From Burkholderiaceae bacterium (GTDB taxonomy: Bacteria; Pseudomonadota; Gammaproteobacteria; Burkholderiales; Burkholderiaceae_E): DNA of 64,000 nt. Each line of letters starts with the position of its first letter. Position 1 is the stretch's first letter. The translations under genes and the position numbers were made by a program. The stretch lies in NCBI GenBank assembly GCA_027493945.1, contig JAOSJU010000001.1, forward strand, positions 2,848,484 to 2,912,483, written 5' to 3'. This document shows positions 31,339 through 40,391 of the stretch, piece by piece. Below the pieces are notes generated by a model that saw nothing but the letters and a program-made list of their open reading frames with translations, ran no database searches and had not been told where the DNA came from.

Positions 31339-32493
31339 TCAGAACGAGGTTTCACCTCCGTGGTAGATCTTGATTGGTACGCCGGACAAGGGCTCGCCGC
31401 CATCGCTGCCGACCCTGTAGGTTTCCTGGAAGTACAACGAATGCGTGCGATCCTCGGTCATGATGTGCGGATGCATCGAGCACACCATGTTCTCGGGAAG
31501 CACGAAATCGTGCCCCTCGCCGATGCGAGGCATCTCGATCATGGTCATGCCGATCGAATGGCCAGAAACGTGGCCGGGGCGATACCCGCGCTCCTCGAAT
31601 GGCCTGGTGCAGACCCTGTGCACTTCTGCCGCCGTGGCACCCGCCTTCATGTGGATCCGGGCCAGCTCATGGAACTCCTGGTAGGCCACGAACATTTCCT
31701 GCGTGACGGCGTCGATGCCCCTCGGCGCCATGACGCGGGAGAACTCGACCCAATGTCCGCCTTCACCCGCGACCTCGAGACCGTACAGCACAGCATCGGT
31801 ATCTTCGAGCCTGCGCCCGGTCGGAAATACCATTTGCGGCTTGATCGACCCGTTCGGGCCCCAGCAGATCATGTCCATTGTCTTGCGGGCAGTACCGGCA
31901 GCCGCGAAATGATTCTCGGCCACCCCCATCAGTTCCGCCTCCGTCCTTCCCGGCCGGTAGGCGCCCAGGACAGCCAGCACCCCCGCCTTGTTGATGGCCA
32001 TCGAATGACGCACCGACACGAGTTCCTCTTCGCTCTTGCAAGCGCGCGCATAGTCGAAGGACGTGTCGAAGTCGACGGTCTCGATGCCGGCACTCCGAAG
32101 CGCCGCATAGTCGCGAACGTTCATCACGTAGTCGAGGCCGTAGACGCCGGTCCTGCCTGCACCTCGGGCTTTCAGGTAGCCCGCCATCCATTCGCCGCAA
32201 TGCGGCGGAAACTCGCGCGTCTCGACGAAGGTCGCGCTGTGGTCGCCGACCCAGGTCGCCTCGCGGGGGAACACGGCGACCGGATCACCGTCGAGCGGCA
32301 CGATCACATACGCGTACCGATGCAGGATATGGAAGCCGCACAGGTAGCGCACAGCGCCCTCGAACCCGGTGTACTCACTGCCGCTGACGACCAGGTAGTC
32401 CAGGCCGGCCTTCTGCATCGCGCCGCGAACATTGGCATAGCGGCGCTCGATTTCCGCACGGGTCGGAGCGTAGCGATTGACGTACTTGCTCAT
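31339..32493 (-). CDS. M24 family (creatinase/aminopeptidase P-like) hydrolase
   Basis: The 384-residue protein has an N-terminal creatinase-N domain (RYANVRGAMQKAGLDYLVVS, VRYLCGFHILHRYAYVIV) and a C-terminal pita-bread domain (GHVSGHSIGMTMIEMPRIGE, ENMVCSMHPHI). At the usual two-Asp metal site it has YGLEVAGEGGHWVEFSRV instead of D-x-G and D-x-x-R-T. A metal-free creatinase-like mechanism or altered metal binding is possible. It could hydrolyse a C-N bond in the pathway encoded here. It lies 50 bases upstream of the Mo subunit and 8 bases after the panE-like gene. Confidence 0.82.
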   Translation of the reverse strand: MSKYVNRYAPTRAEIERRYANVRGAMQKAGLDYLVVSGSEYTGFEGAVRYLCGFHILHRYAYVIVPLDGDPVAVFPREATWVGDHSATFVETREFPPHCGEWMAGYLKARGAGRTGVYGLDYVMNVRDYAALRSAGIETVDFDTSFDYARACKSEEELVSVRHSMAINKAGVLAVLGAYRPGRTEAELMGVAENHFAAAGTARKTMDMICWGPNGSIKPQMVFPTGRRLEDTDAVLYGLEVAGEGGHWVEFSRVMAPRGIDAVTQEMFVAYQEFHELARIHMKAGATAAEVHRVCTRPFEERGYRPGHVSGHSIGMTMIEMPRIGEGHDFVLPENMVCSMHPHIMTEDRTHSLYFQETYRVGSDGGEPLSGVPIKIYHGGETSF

Positions 32494-32501
32494 GATGTCG
32501 G

Positions 32502-33416
32502 TTAGTCCTTCAGTGTCCACGAGTGTTCGAGCCCCTTGATCATCGTGGCCATGGCCTCGTTGAACGGGGTTGGCACGCCGATCTCGCGCCCGATCCTGGC
32601 GATGCCACCATTGAGCGCGTCCACTTCGGTCGCACGATGCGCAAGAACGTCCTGGAGCATGCTCGGCTTGTGCAGGTAGGCAACTTTCTTGCCATACTCG
32701 AGAAGTGCAACCGGATCGCCGTCCAGTTCGACTTCCAGCGCTTCGGCTACGGCGATTCCTTCCTTCGCCAGTGCCAGCATGACAGGCCAGACTTGCTCGC
32801 AAGCGACACCGTGCGGCAGCCGGGTCAGAGCCCCCATCGCATTCGAAGCCGAGTTGAAGATCAGCTTGGTCCATAGCGCACCACGCGCATCGGGCATCGC
32901 CGGGCACGTCATGCCGGAACGATCGATCGCATCGGCGAGCCGCTTGACCTCTTCCATGGACGCAGGCTTCGGCGCGAAGGGCCCGATCCAGGTCTTGCCG
33001 CCTGTGTCCTGGTTAACGACCCCCGGTGCAGTCACGTGTCCGGCAGGAAACGTGGTGCCGAGGATTACCCGCGGCACGTACTCGGCAATCACCTCCTCGT
33101 TGCCGACGCCGTTCTGCACCGAGCAGACTGCGCCGTCCCGGAACACCCCGGCGGTAGTTTCTATGGCCCGTCTCGTGTACAAGGTCTTGGTGGCAACGAT
33201 TCCGAACTCGCACTCCGGAATCTGACTCGCGTCAGTGTACGCGCGCACCGGCGACACGAAATCGCTCAGACCGGTCAGGCGCAGGCCATCCCGGTTGATG
33301 GCGTCGACATGTGCCGCGTCGGGATCATAGGCCCAGACTTCAACCTCCGGCAGACGAGCGAGATGCGCGCCGAAGAGGCTGCCGATCGCTCCGCATCCGA
33401 CAATGCAGACTCTCAT
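32502..33416 (-). CDS. Ketopantoate reductase (PanE/ApbA) family oxidoreductase
   Basis: The 304-residue NADPH-dependent reductase has the Rossmann motif CIVGCGAIGSLFGAHLA at the N-terminus, SVQNGVGNEEVI, and LWTKLIFNSASNAMGALT with the catalytic Lys. True PanE makes pantoate. A second family member lies at 50148-51137 in this cluster, and both sit among catabolic genes, so they more likely reduce a 2-oxo acid or oxidise a 2-hydroxy acid of the pathway. The ATG at 33416 is the family start. Confidence 0.85.
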   Translation of the reverse strand: MRVCIVGCGAIGSLFGAHLARLPEVEVWAYDPDAAHVDAINRDGLRLTGLSDFVSPVRAYTDASQIPECEFGIVATKTLYTRRAIETTAGVFRDGAVCSVQNGVGNEEVIAEYVPRVILGTTFPAGHVTAPGVVNQDTGGKTWIGPFAPKPASMEEVKRLADAIDRSGMTCPAMPDARGALWTKLIFNSASNAMGALTRLPHGVACEQVWPVMLALAKEGIAVAEALEVELDGDPVALLEYGKKVAYLHKPSMLQDVLAHRATEVDALNGGIARIGREIGVPTPFNEAMATMIKGLEHSWTLKD

Positions 33417-33607
33417 GCAAGGACTCCATTCACGGTTCTTCGGTCGATCCGCCCGGCCATTGGCCGGTACGGGCCACGCCGGATCGACGATTCGCTCCCG
33501 ACCGGGAGCGCCCAATGGGTGCCAGCATAGGCGGGGCACCGCTGCATTTCTTGCCTGCAAGAGCGGCGCGCGTTGATTGGCAGCGCGCTCGACGAAGCGG
33601 GGTACCT

Positions 33608-34264
33608 CTAGCTACAACCACCCACGACGGAACTGAGCGGACGGCGTCCCTTCCGCTCGCGTATGGCGGCCGGCTTGCCGAGCACCAGCAGCATCTGGGC
33701 CTGCCACGTGTCCGGAACGCCCAACGCATCACTGACTACGTCGGGACAAAAGAGAGGCGCGCACATGACGCAGGCACCCAATCCCTCCGCATGCGCACCA
33801 AGCAGCAGGTTCTGAGCGGCCATCGCAGTGCTTTGAACTGCCATTGAATGTTCCGCCGCTCGGCGCTTTGCATCCGGGTACTTGTCCATGTCCTCGAGAC
33901 TCATGAACACGAAGATGCAGACAGGTGCTTCGAGTATTCTAGCCTTCGAACGTTCAACGTCCGCGTCGACGGCACCGGATTCATCCCCGTCCGCAAGTCG
34001 TGCCGCCCGGAGCCGATTACCCATTGCGCATGCAACTGTCATCTTTCGTGTCGGCTCCGTGACGATCAGGAACCGCCATGGTTGCCGGTTGTGCGCCGAA
34101 GGTGCCCATGTTGCGGTCTCCAAGACGCGGTCGAGAACAGCTTCGCTTATCGGTTCTTGCAAGAAGCGACGAATTGACTGTCGAGATCGCAGGAAGGCGT
34201 GCAACGAAGCCGACACGCGATCGCCGGAAATGACATGATGGGATTCGAAGACAATGGACTGCAT
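33608..34264 (-). CDS. Nitroreductase-family protein resembling the FbiB C-terminal domain (dehydro-F420 reductase candidate)
   Basis: The 218-residue flavin fold shows RSRQSIRRFLQEPISEAVLD, TWAPSAHNRQPWRFLIV, DKYPDAKRRAAEHSMAVQST and AAQNLLLGAHAEGLGACVMC, then APLFCPDVVSDALGVPDTWQ. The SMAVQ-AAQNLLL-AEGLG-FCPDVV order matches the nitroreductase half of FbiB, which reduces dehydro-F420-0. With an FO synthase and an LLM oxidoreductase nearby, a role in F420 maturation is a good inference. A generic nitroreductase remains possible. The start at 34264 (MQSIVFESHH) is uncertain; the frame extends to 34420. Confidence 0.75.
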   Translation of the reverse strand: MQSIVFESHHVISGDRVSASLHAFLRSRQSIRRFLQEPISEAVLDRVLETATWAPSAHNRQPWRFLIVTEPTRKMTVACAMGNRLRAARLADGDESGAVDADVERSKARILEAPVCIFVFMSLEDMDKYPDAKRRAAEHSMAVQSTAMAAQNLLLGAHAEGLGACVMCAPLFCPDVVSDALGVPDTWQAQMLLVLGKPAAIRERKGRRPLSSVVGGCS

Positions 34265-34364
34265 TTGAGAGAATATGGTCAAAACGGTCTGTCGCTCTCT
34301 ACGAAGATTCGCAACAGGAATCGCGATCCCGGGATGTATCGGACGAAGAGGCGAAACGAGGCTC

Positions 34365-34575
34365 CGTGCTTTGCGCGAGCAACTCGGGATAATCGAGGCG
34401 AGCGCATGGGCGAATGTCAAGTTTCCGTTTCACGTCATCATGAGTCTGCTCCGGTATCGCAAGATGTCCTACCGAGGCGTGGAGAAGAGCGAGGCACAGC
34501 CCTAGGCGCCATTCGAACCGGCCAATCCGGGACTGGCGTGCGGACGTTTACCTGCGTCTGACGCCCGAAATCCAT
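34365..34575 (+). pseudogene. IS5-type transposase C-terminal relic
   Basis: Plus-strand reading gives ALREQLGIIEASAWANVKFP, then FHVIMSLLRYRKMSYRGVEK and SEAQP. After an in-frame stop (34503-34505) it continues APFEPANPGLACGRLPA. This follows the C-terminus of IS5-group transposases (ANVKHPFHVIK, YRK-RYRGL-KN-AQL, FALANL). Only the last 70 residues or so remain, with a stop and substitutions. It lies in the roughly 470-base gap between the nitroreductase and AraC genes, which holds no intact gene. Confidence 0.6.
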
Positions 34576-34737
34576 TCGGAGCGGTCCAGGCAAAGTGCGC
34601 CGTGAAGATGCTGAGTCCCAGTCGTCTCCGGTACCTAGTTGGCGCTTTCGGTGGCGGTGGCGCGCGATCGTTGCTCGAGGCATTGCCTTCGGCTGCGGAA
34701 GCGCACCTGATCAGGGTGTTCCGGAAGATGAACGCTG

Positions 34738-35687
34738 CTAGTCCGCGCCGTCTTTTCGGGTCTGGGCCCTGAACTGATTGGGCGACATGCCGAACCGCGC
34801 CTTGAAAGCTCGGCTGAAATGCGCGGAATCACTGAAACCGCGCTGATAGGCGATCTCGCAAATCGTCAGTCCAGACATCGCGCGATCGAGCAGGTCGTCC
34901 CGCCCCGCTCGCAGCCTTCGCTCCCAGAGGGCCTTGCTGACAGTCGCCCCGGATTGCTGGAACAGACTATGCAGGTGCCGAACGGAAACGTGATTCGCTA
35001 CCGCAAGTTTCGCAGGCGTCAGCTCGTGGTCGCAGAAATGCGAATCGAGATAGGCGAGAATCCGCGAAAGGCGAACAGACTGGTTTTTCTCGTTGCGATC
35101 GGCAATGGTTTGGCCGCGCGACCTGACCACCGATCCGAGCAGCGACAGAAAACTGTCCGCAAGCGCGAACTTCTCAATGACGGATAGACAGCCCCCTGAC
35201 CGACCGTCAGCGATTTGAGCATGCTGATGACCACGGGCACAAGACCATCACTCCCAAAGGCCATCGCGCATATCTCGTAGTCTTCGCGACCGACCACCCT
35301 TTCGTGAAAGACGCGATGCGGGATCCGCAGAATGATCTTGCAGCCTTTCTCGGGGTAAGCGACCGCGTACGGAATGCCGCCCGGGACAATCGCAATTGCG
35401 TCGCGCTCGAGTGTGAATGCCTGGCTGCCCTGGCGGAATTGAGCCGTCCCGTCGATCTGCAAGTGCAGTAGAAAGTCGGAGATCTGATCGGCATGAATGT
35501 CTTGATCACGTCGATAGATTGTCACCGGATCGCTCTCGATACGGTGCATGATCAGCCCGGAGAAATCGAAACGGTTCACAACGTAGTGGTGGAACCGTTC
35601 GCCGTGCTGCTCCGGCAGGACGCGCACCACCGCATTCGATACCGTCTGGAACAAGTGCGGCGGGTCTGCGACAGGAACCGCAACCAT
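34738..35687 (-). CDS. AraC-family transcriptional regulator, single-base frameshift
   Basis: The N-terminal cupin-like sensing domain (HHYVVNRFDFSGLIMHRIES, ERDAIAIVPGGIPYAVAYPE) resembles the AraC_binding_2 type. The C-terminal helix-turn-helix pair reads LTPAKLAVANHVSVRHLHSL and ICEIAYQRGFSDSAHFSRAF, ending KARFGMSPNQFRAQ. The two halves are in different frames. A one-base shift near 35178-35182 joins YPS to IEKFALADSFLSLLGS. Repaired length is about 316 residues. It is the only regulator inside the cluster and is co-directional with the catabolic genes, so it is the likely local activator. Confidence 0.82.
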
Positions 35688-35824
35688 GGCTACATATTCC
35701 TCCGATGACCGGATGCCCGCTCACACCGTAGGATCCGGGGCACGACAAACGTCATCGGCACTCCTCCAATGCAATAGTAACCCAATCAGCGCAGGATTCA
35801 AACGCCCGACCCGGCTCGGCCCGA

Positions 35825-37027
35825 TCACCGGGAGGCCGCAACGATGTTCCGGAATTCTTCGTCGGTGACCAATCGGCGTGTACGGGTCGACAGATTCTTG
35901 ACCTCGGCAAGGATCGCCGGAAACCGCTCGGCGGCGATGGAGAGCCCGAGTTCCTTGACCTTGATCTCGATGTTCGCCAAACCACTCTTCTTGCCCAGCA
36001 CGATTCCGCGTCGTGCGCCGACGATTTTGGACGAATACGGTTCGATCGCATCGGGCATATGAAATTGGGCAGCCACGGCGCCACTCTCGCGCACGAAGAG
36101 CGACTCGCCTACCACTGGCTTCCAGCGATCCACCGAGTAACCGCCTGCCCTGCATACGGCTTCGGACACTGCGCGCGCCCTGGAAAGATCGATCTCGACC
36201 GGAACGTTGTAAAGCACCTGCAGCGCCAGCGCCACTTCACAGATATCGGCATTGCCGGCACGCTCGCCCATGCCGTTGATCGTTCCCTGAATCCACGAAG
36301 CACCGCCACGTACCGCTGCAATTGCAGCGGCCGTCGCCAGACCGAAGTCATTGTGTCCGTGCCAATGGATCGGCACCTCTGACCCGACCCATGATGCGAC
36401 CCGCCGGACGAGCAACTCGACCGCCTCGGGCGCGCATGCGCCGATGGTGTCCACGACCGACACCTCCGCAGCACCCGCAAGCAGCGCTGCCTCGTAGACC
36501 CTCTGAAGGAAGGCAGGATCCGATCGCGTAGCGTCCACGGGAAAGAAGTTCACCCGCATTCCGTTGGCGCACGCGTGGCCGATCGTGTCCGTCAGGCGCG
36601 CGATCACCGTCTCGCGCGTGAATCCGTAGGCCGCCATCTTCGGATCGCTCGTCGCAATTTCGATCAGCACCGAAGAGGTTCCTAGCTCCACGTGCGCATC
36701 GATGTCAGCCTTCACCGCCCGCGAGAAGCCCCAGATTTCCGCTTCCAACCCTGCGTCCAGGATCCGGCGAACGGCATCGGTGTCCTCGTCGGAGACACGG
36801 GGAAAGCCCGACTCGATCCTTCCTACACCGAGATCGTCGAGCCGTCGTGCGATCTCGACCTTGGCATCTGGCGAGAAGACGATTCCGACGGCCTGCTCGC
36901 CGTCGCGCAAAGTGGTGTCATAGAAGCGAACCGGTCGGCTGCGATCGAAGCCCGACTGAACCTCCTCCCGCCGATTGACGTCGCCGATCCAGATCGATTC
37001 GGAGGTAATTGCACTGGCAGCAGTCAT
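35825..37027 (-). CDS. DRE-TIM metallolyase, isopropylmalate/homocitrate synthase-like
   Basis: The 400-residue TIM-barrel protein has FYDTTLRDGEQAVGIVFSPD with the DRE-type metal and catalytic residues, VSVVDTIGACAPEAVELLVR, the metal histidines HWHGHNDFGLATA, and NGMGERAGNADICEVALALQ. A C-terminal GARRGIVLGKKSGLANIEIK region resembles NifV/LeuA-like synthases. It lacks the LeuA allosteric domain. It probably condenses an acyl-CoA with a 2-oxo acid, or cleaves such a product. It lies 15 bases after the cyclase gene. Confidence 0.85.
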   Translation of the reverse strand: MTAASAITSESIWIGDVNRREEVQSGFDRSRPVRFYDTTLRDGEQAVGIVFSPDAKVEIARRLDDLGVGRIESGFPRVSDEDTDAVRRILDAGLEAEIWGFSRAVKADIDAHVELGTSSVLIEIATSDPKMAAYGFTRETVIARLTDTIGHACANGMRVNFFPVDATRSDPAFLQRVYEAALLAGAAEVSVVDTIGACAPEAVELLVRRVASWVGSEVPIHWHGHNDFGLATAAAIAAVRGGASWIQGTINGMGERAGNADICEVALALQVLYNVPVEIDLSRARAVSEAVCRAGGYSVDRWKPVVGESLFVRESGAVAAQFHMPDAIEPYSSKIVGARRGIVLGKKSGLANIEIKVKELGLSIAAERFPAILAEVKNLSTRTRRLVTDEEFRNIVAASR

Positions 37028-37042
37028 GTTCTCGCTCTGCGC

Positions 37043-37858
37043 TCAAGCGAGCGCGATGGGTCGAACCAGGGAGGCCTCGCCGCCCTTGATCTTCAACGGC
37101 AATACGACGACCGTGGTGACGTACCGCCTGTCCGCCGCGAGAGTCTCCAGCGTCAGGTTCTTCATCACGTAGATTCCGCGCTCGACCAGGATGATTCGGT
37201 GGCTGGAAAACGGCTGGGGCACGCCGAGCGAAAGGTTGTCGATGCCGACAAGCTTCAGGTTGCGCGCCGCAATCCAGCGCGCGCCATCGTCGCTGAGTCC
37301 GGCCCACTTGTTCAGGTAGGTATCGCGATCGGTTTCGAAGAACCGGCCGTAGCCCGTGCGCACCAGCAGGCAGTCGCCGTCGCGCAGCGTGACGCCCTGC
37401 GCGCCACAGGCACCCTCGAGATCTTCCGGCGTGATGGCATAGCGCTCGGACAGGATGTCCAGGCCCTTGTACGCGGCGATATCGAGCAGAACCGCCCGCA
37501 ATACGAGCGGGGGCACCTTCTCCGGGCTGTGCAGCGGATCCGGCAAGTCCTTGAATCCAGTGTCGCGCTGGTAAGGCCTGACGTCGATGCCCATTACCTC
37601 GTTGTTCTGCGACATATGGATCGGCAGATCGAGATGTGTGCCGGCGTGCATGGAGGTGACCACGAGGCTGATCGCGTCCGAGAACCCTGGCTCGATTCCC
37701 ATATCGTCGAATGACTTCCGCACGTATTCGTGATACCGATACAGGAAGAACTGGAATGGTGGGTCGAACGGATGCAGTGGCATCGTCGGCCAGTAGCACT
37801 GGCCCAGATCGTAGACCTGCATTCCCGAAATGCTGTCAGAAGGCGTCCGGCTATTCAT
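37043..37858 (-). CDS. Cyclase-family amidohydrolase (kynurenine formamidase-like)
   Basis: The 271-residue protein has the metal-binding motif of the cyclase family, SMHAGTHLDLPIHMSQ (HxGTHxDxPxH), plus a central LVRTGYGRFFETDRDTYL and a C-terminal GIDNLSLGV segment. Family members hydrolyse amide bonds such as N-formylkynurenine and isatin, and others act in ring opening. It is a good candidate for opening a cyclic amide. It lies between the FO synthase gene (70 bases) and the DRE-TIM gene (15 bases). Confidence 0.84.
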   Translation of the reverse strand: MNSRTPSDSISGMQVYDLGQCYWPTMPLHPFDPPFQFFLYRYHEYVRKSFDDMGIEPGFSDAISLVVTSMHAGTHLDLPIHMSQNNEVMGIDVRPYQRDTGFKDLPDPLHSPEKVPPLVLRAVLLDIAAYKGLDILSERYAITPEDLEGACGAQGVTLRDGDCLLVRTGYGRFFETDRDTYLNKWAGLSDDGARWIAARNLKLVGIDNLSLGVPQPFSSHRIILVERGIYVMKNLTLETLAADRRYVTTVVVLPLKIKGGEASLVRPIALA

Positions 37859-37928
37859 CGTTCTTACCTTCGATCAAGGTGGCCAGGATATGCAGACCGG
37901 CGCAAATGGCCCGAAGCTGCCACCCGAT

Positions 37929-40349
37929 TCAGGAATGTTCCATTGCCTCACGTGAAACCTGCTTCGGCCTCGGCAGGTATTCCCGATACGCGGCGGCACC
38001 ATACAAAGTTGTTCGCCGTTCCGGCAGGCGCCCGACGGATCGGATCGTGTCCTCGAGTTCCTCCGGCGTCATCTCTTGACCGTGCACCGCCCCTGCGGCG
38101 CGACTGATGCTTTCGTTCATCAGCGTGCCGCCGAGATCGTTGGCGCCCGCCTGCAGGCACGCGCGAATGCCCTCGGAACCCATCTTCACCCACGAACTCT
38201 GGATGTTGTCGATCGCCGGGTGCAGGACCGGGCGCGCCACGGCATGCAGCAGGACAGCCTCGCGAAACGTCGGCCCTCGACGTGCCTTGCCCCGTCTGTA
38301 AAGCGGTGCCTCCATGTGCACGAACGGCAGGGGCACGAACTCGGTAAACCCGCCGGTTTCCTGTTGGAGATCCCGCAGGTGGAGCATGTGCCGCACCCAG
38401 TGCACCGGACGCTCGATGTGACCGTACATGATGGTAGCCGTGGTCTTGAGCCCGACTTCGTGCGCCGTCCGGATGACCTCCGACCACTGCGCCACGGTGA
38501 GCTTGTCGGGGCACAACACCTTGCGCACTTCGTCGTCGAGAATCTCGGCGGCGGTGCCCGGCAAGGAGCCAAGGCCGGCGTCGACGAGCTCCGTCAAGAA
38601 CTCGCGCAGCGAGACACCAAGGGTCGTCGCCCCCTGCCAAATTTCCAGAGGCGAAAAGGCATGAATATGGAGCTGGGGTTGAGCCGTCTTGATCGCCTTG
38701 CAGATATCGAGATACGTCTGGCCGGTGTAGGAAGGGTGGATGCCGCCCTGCAGACAGACTTCGATAGCGCCGCGATCCCAGGCGTCGGCGGCCTTGTCGC
38801 GAATCTCCGGGAGGGACAGGTTGTAAGCCTTGCCGCGAAGATCGTCGTTGATTTTGCCCTTCGAGAAGGCGCAAAAACGGCACTTGTACGCGCAGATGTT
38901 GGTGTAATTGATGTTGCAGTTCGGGATATAGGTAACGGTATCGCCCTTCACCGCCACCCGCAACTCGTCTGCAGCCGCGCAAACGATGCGGAACTCGCCC
39001 CCGCGCACATCGAACAACTGGGTTGCCTCCGCCTCTGACAGCCGGGTTCCGCCTGCCGCCCGCTCGACCAGACGGTAGGTTTCGCTCCCCAGGAAATGCC
39101 GGGCCTGAGGGGCCGATGGAAACTCCGGAAGTACCGGCGGCGCGAAAAGGCCGCCCGGGGACCATTCGTCGACACGCGGGAAACCGCTGGCGTCCACGCG
39201 CTTGCGCACCGCTTGCTGCAAACCGGAATCGACCCATCGATCGAGATCCTGTGCGATCGCGGGATAGACGGCCAATCGGGGCAGGAGAAGCTTCCCCGCG
39301 GCTTCGGTCGCGCGACCCAGCATCAGCAGGTCGGGCCAAGGCGCCTCGGGGTTCACGTGGTCTGGCGTTACGGGCGACACGCCGCCCAGATCGTTGATAC
39401 CGGCCTCGATCAGCTCGCGGACTTCGCGCGGAGACAGGTTCGGCGGGGCCTGGATGTTTGCATCGGCACCGAGAACGATTCGGGCAACGGCGATGGTCCA
39501 GTGCAACTCCTCAGACGTGGGTTCCTCGGCGGAAGCCATTTTCGTCCCCGGCTTGCGGCGGAAGTTCTGGACGATCACTTCCTGGATGTGACCGTATTGT
39601 TCGTGCAGGTCTCGAAGCGCCAGCAGCGCCTCGATTCGTTCACGGCGTGTTTCGCCGATTCCGATCAGGATCCCGGACGTGAACGGCACCTGAAGCTCGC
39701 CGGCGGCGGCAATCATTGCGAGCCTGGCCGCAGGAACTTTGTCGGGCGAGCCGTAGTGCGGACCCCCGGGTTGGGAAAGCCTAACTGCCGAGCTTTCGAG
39801 CATCAGACCCTGCGAAACAGAAACCGCACGCAGCGCCCTGATGTCGGCCCGGCTCATCAGACCCGCATTGATGTGCGGCAGCAACCCGGTCTCGCGCTCA
39901 ACCAGGCGCGCCATCGCGGCAAGATACGAGAGCGTCGTGTCGTGGCCGAGAGCAGCCAGCGCGTCCCGGGCGGCCGAGTAGCGCAACTCGGGCTTGTCGC
40001 CGAGCGTGAACAGTGCCTCATGACAGCCGGCTCGTGCTCCCGCTCGGGCGATGGCGAGCACCTCTTCGGGCACCAGGTACGGCGGGATCCCGGAACTCGG
40101 TGCCTTGGCGAAGGTGCAATAGTGGCAGACGTCCCTGCACAGCTGCGTCAGTGGTATGAATACCTTCGGGGAGTAGGTGACGATCGATCCATGGCCGCGA
40201 TCCCGGATCGAGCGCGCACGCGCCATGAGCACCGGCAAGTCTCGACATTCCGCGAGAGATAGCGCGGCGGTCGCGTCGGGGATTCCTGCGTCGAGTAATG
40301 TCTCAGTCAGCATACTGATCGCCGTCAAGTAGCTTGAACGCCCCGACAA
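37929..40349 (-). CDS. cofGH: FO synthase, fused CofG-CofH (FbiC)
   Basis: This 806-residue double radical-SAM enzyme makes 7,8-didemethyl-8-hydroxy-5-deazariboflavin (FO), the chromophore of F420, from tyrosine and 5-amino-6-ribitylaminouracil. The CofG half carries CRDVCHYC (C71, C75, C78) and INDLGGVSPVTPDHVNPEAP near 318-337. The CofH half carries CAYKCRFC (C486, C490, C493), then EVCLQGGIHPSYTGQTYLDI and NDLGGTLMNESISRAAGA. Length and order match FbiC. The frame is intact; MLTETLL at 40313 is an alternative start. No cofC, cofD or cofE is in the window. Confidence 0.95.
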   Translation of the reverse strand: MSGRSSYLTAISMLTETLLDAGIPDATAALSLAECRDLPVLMARARSIRDRGHGSIVTYSPKVFIPLTQLCRDVCHYCTFAKAPSSGIPPYLVPEEVLAIARAGARAGCHEALFTLGDKPELRYSAARDALAALGHDTTLSYLAAMARLVERETGLLPHINAGLMSRADIRALRAVSVSQGLMLESSAVRLSQPGGPHYGSPDKVPAARLAMIAAAGELQVPFTSGILIGIGETRRERIEALLALRDLHEQYGHIQEVIVQNFRRKPGTKMASAEEPTSEELHWTIAVARIVLGADANIQAPPNLSPREVRELIEAGINDLGGVSPVTPDHVNPEAPWPDLLMLGRATEAAGKLLLPRLAVYPAIAQDLDRWVDSGLQQAVRKRVDASGFPRVDEWSPGGLFAPPVLPEFPSAPQARHFLGSETYRLVERAAGGTRLSEAEATQLFDVRGGEFRIVCAAADELRVAVKGDTVTYIPNCNINYTNICAYKCRFCAFSKGKINDDLRGKAYNLSLPEIRDKAADAWDRGAIEVCLQGGIHPSYTGQTYLDICKAIKTAQPQLHIHAFSPLEIWQGATTLGVSLREFLTELVDAGLGSLPGTAAEILDDEVRKVLCPDKLTVAQWSEVIRTAHEVGLKTTATIMYGHIERPVHWVRHMLHLRDLQQETGGFTEFVPLPFVHMEAPLYRRGKARRGPTFREAVLLHAVARPVLHPAIDNIQSSWVKMGSEGIRACLQAGANDLGGTLMNESISRAAGAVHGQEMTPEELEDTIRSVGRLPERRTTLYGAAAYREYLPRPKQVSREAMEHS

Positions 40350-40391
40350 TCGCCGATTTCCGGAGCTTTCTATCGAACCTTCCTGCTCCGA

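Noticed and set aside
34265-34420. N-terminal extension of the nitroreductase to 34420
   Set aside because: The extra residues do not resemble the family and overlap the transposase relic; ATG 34264 gives a normal length.
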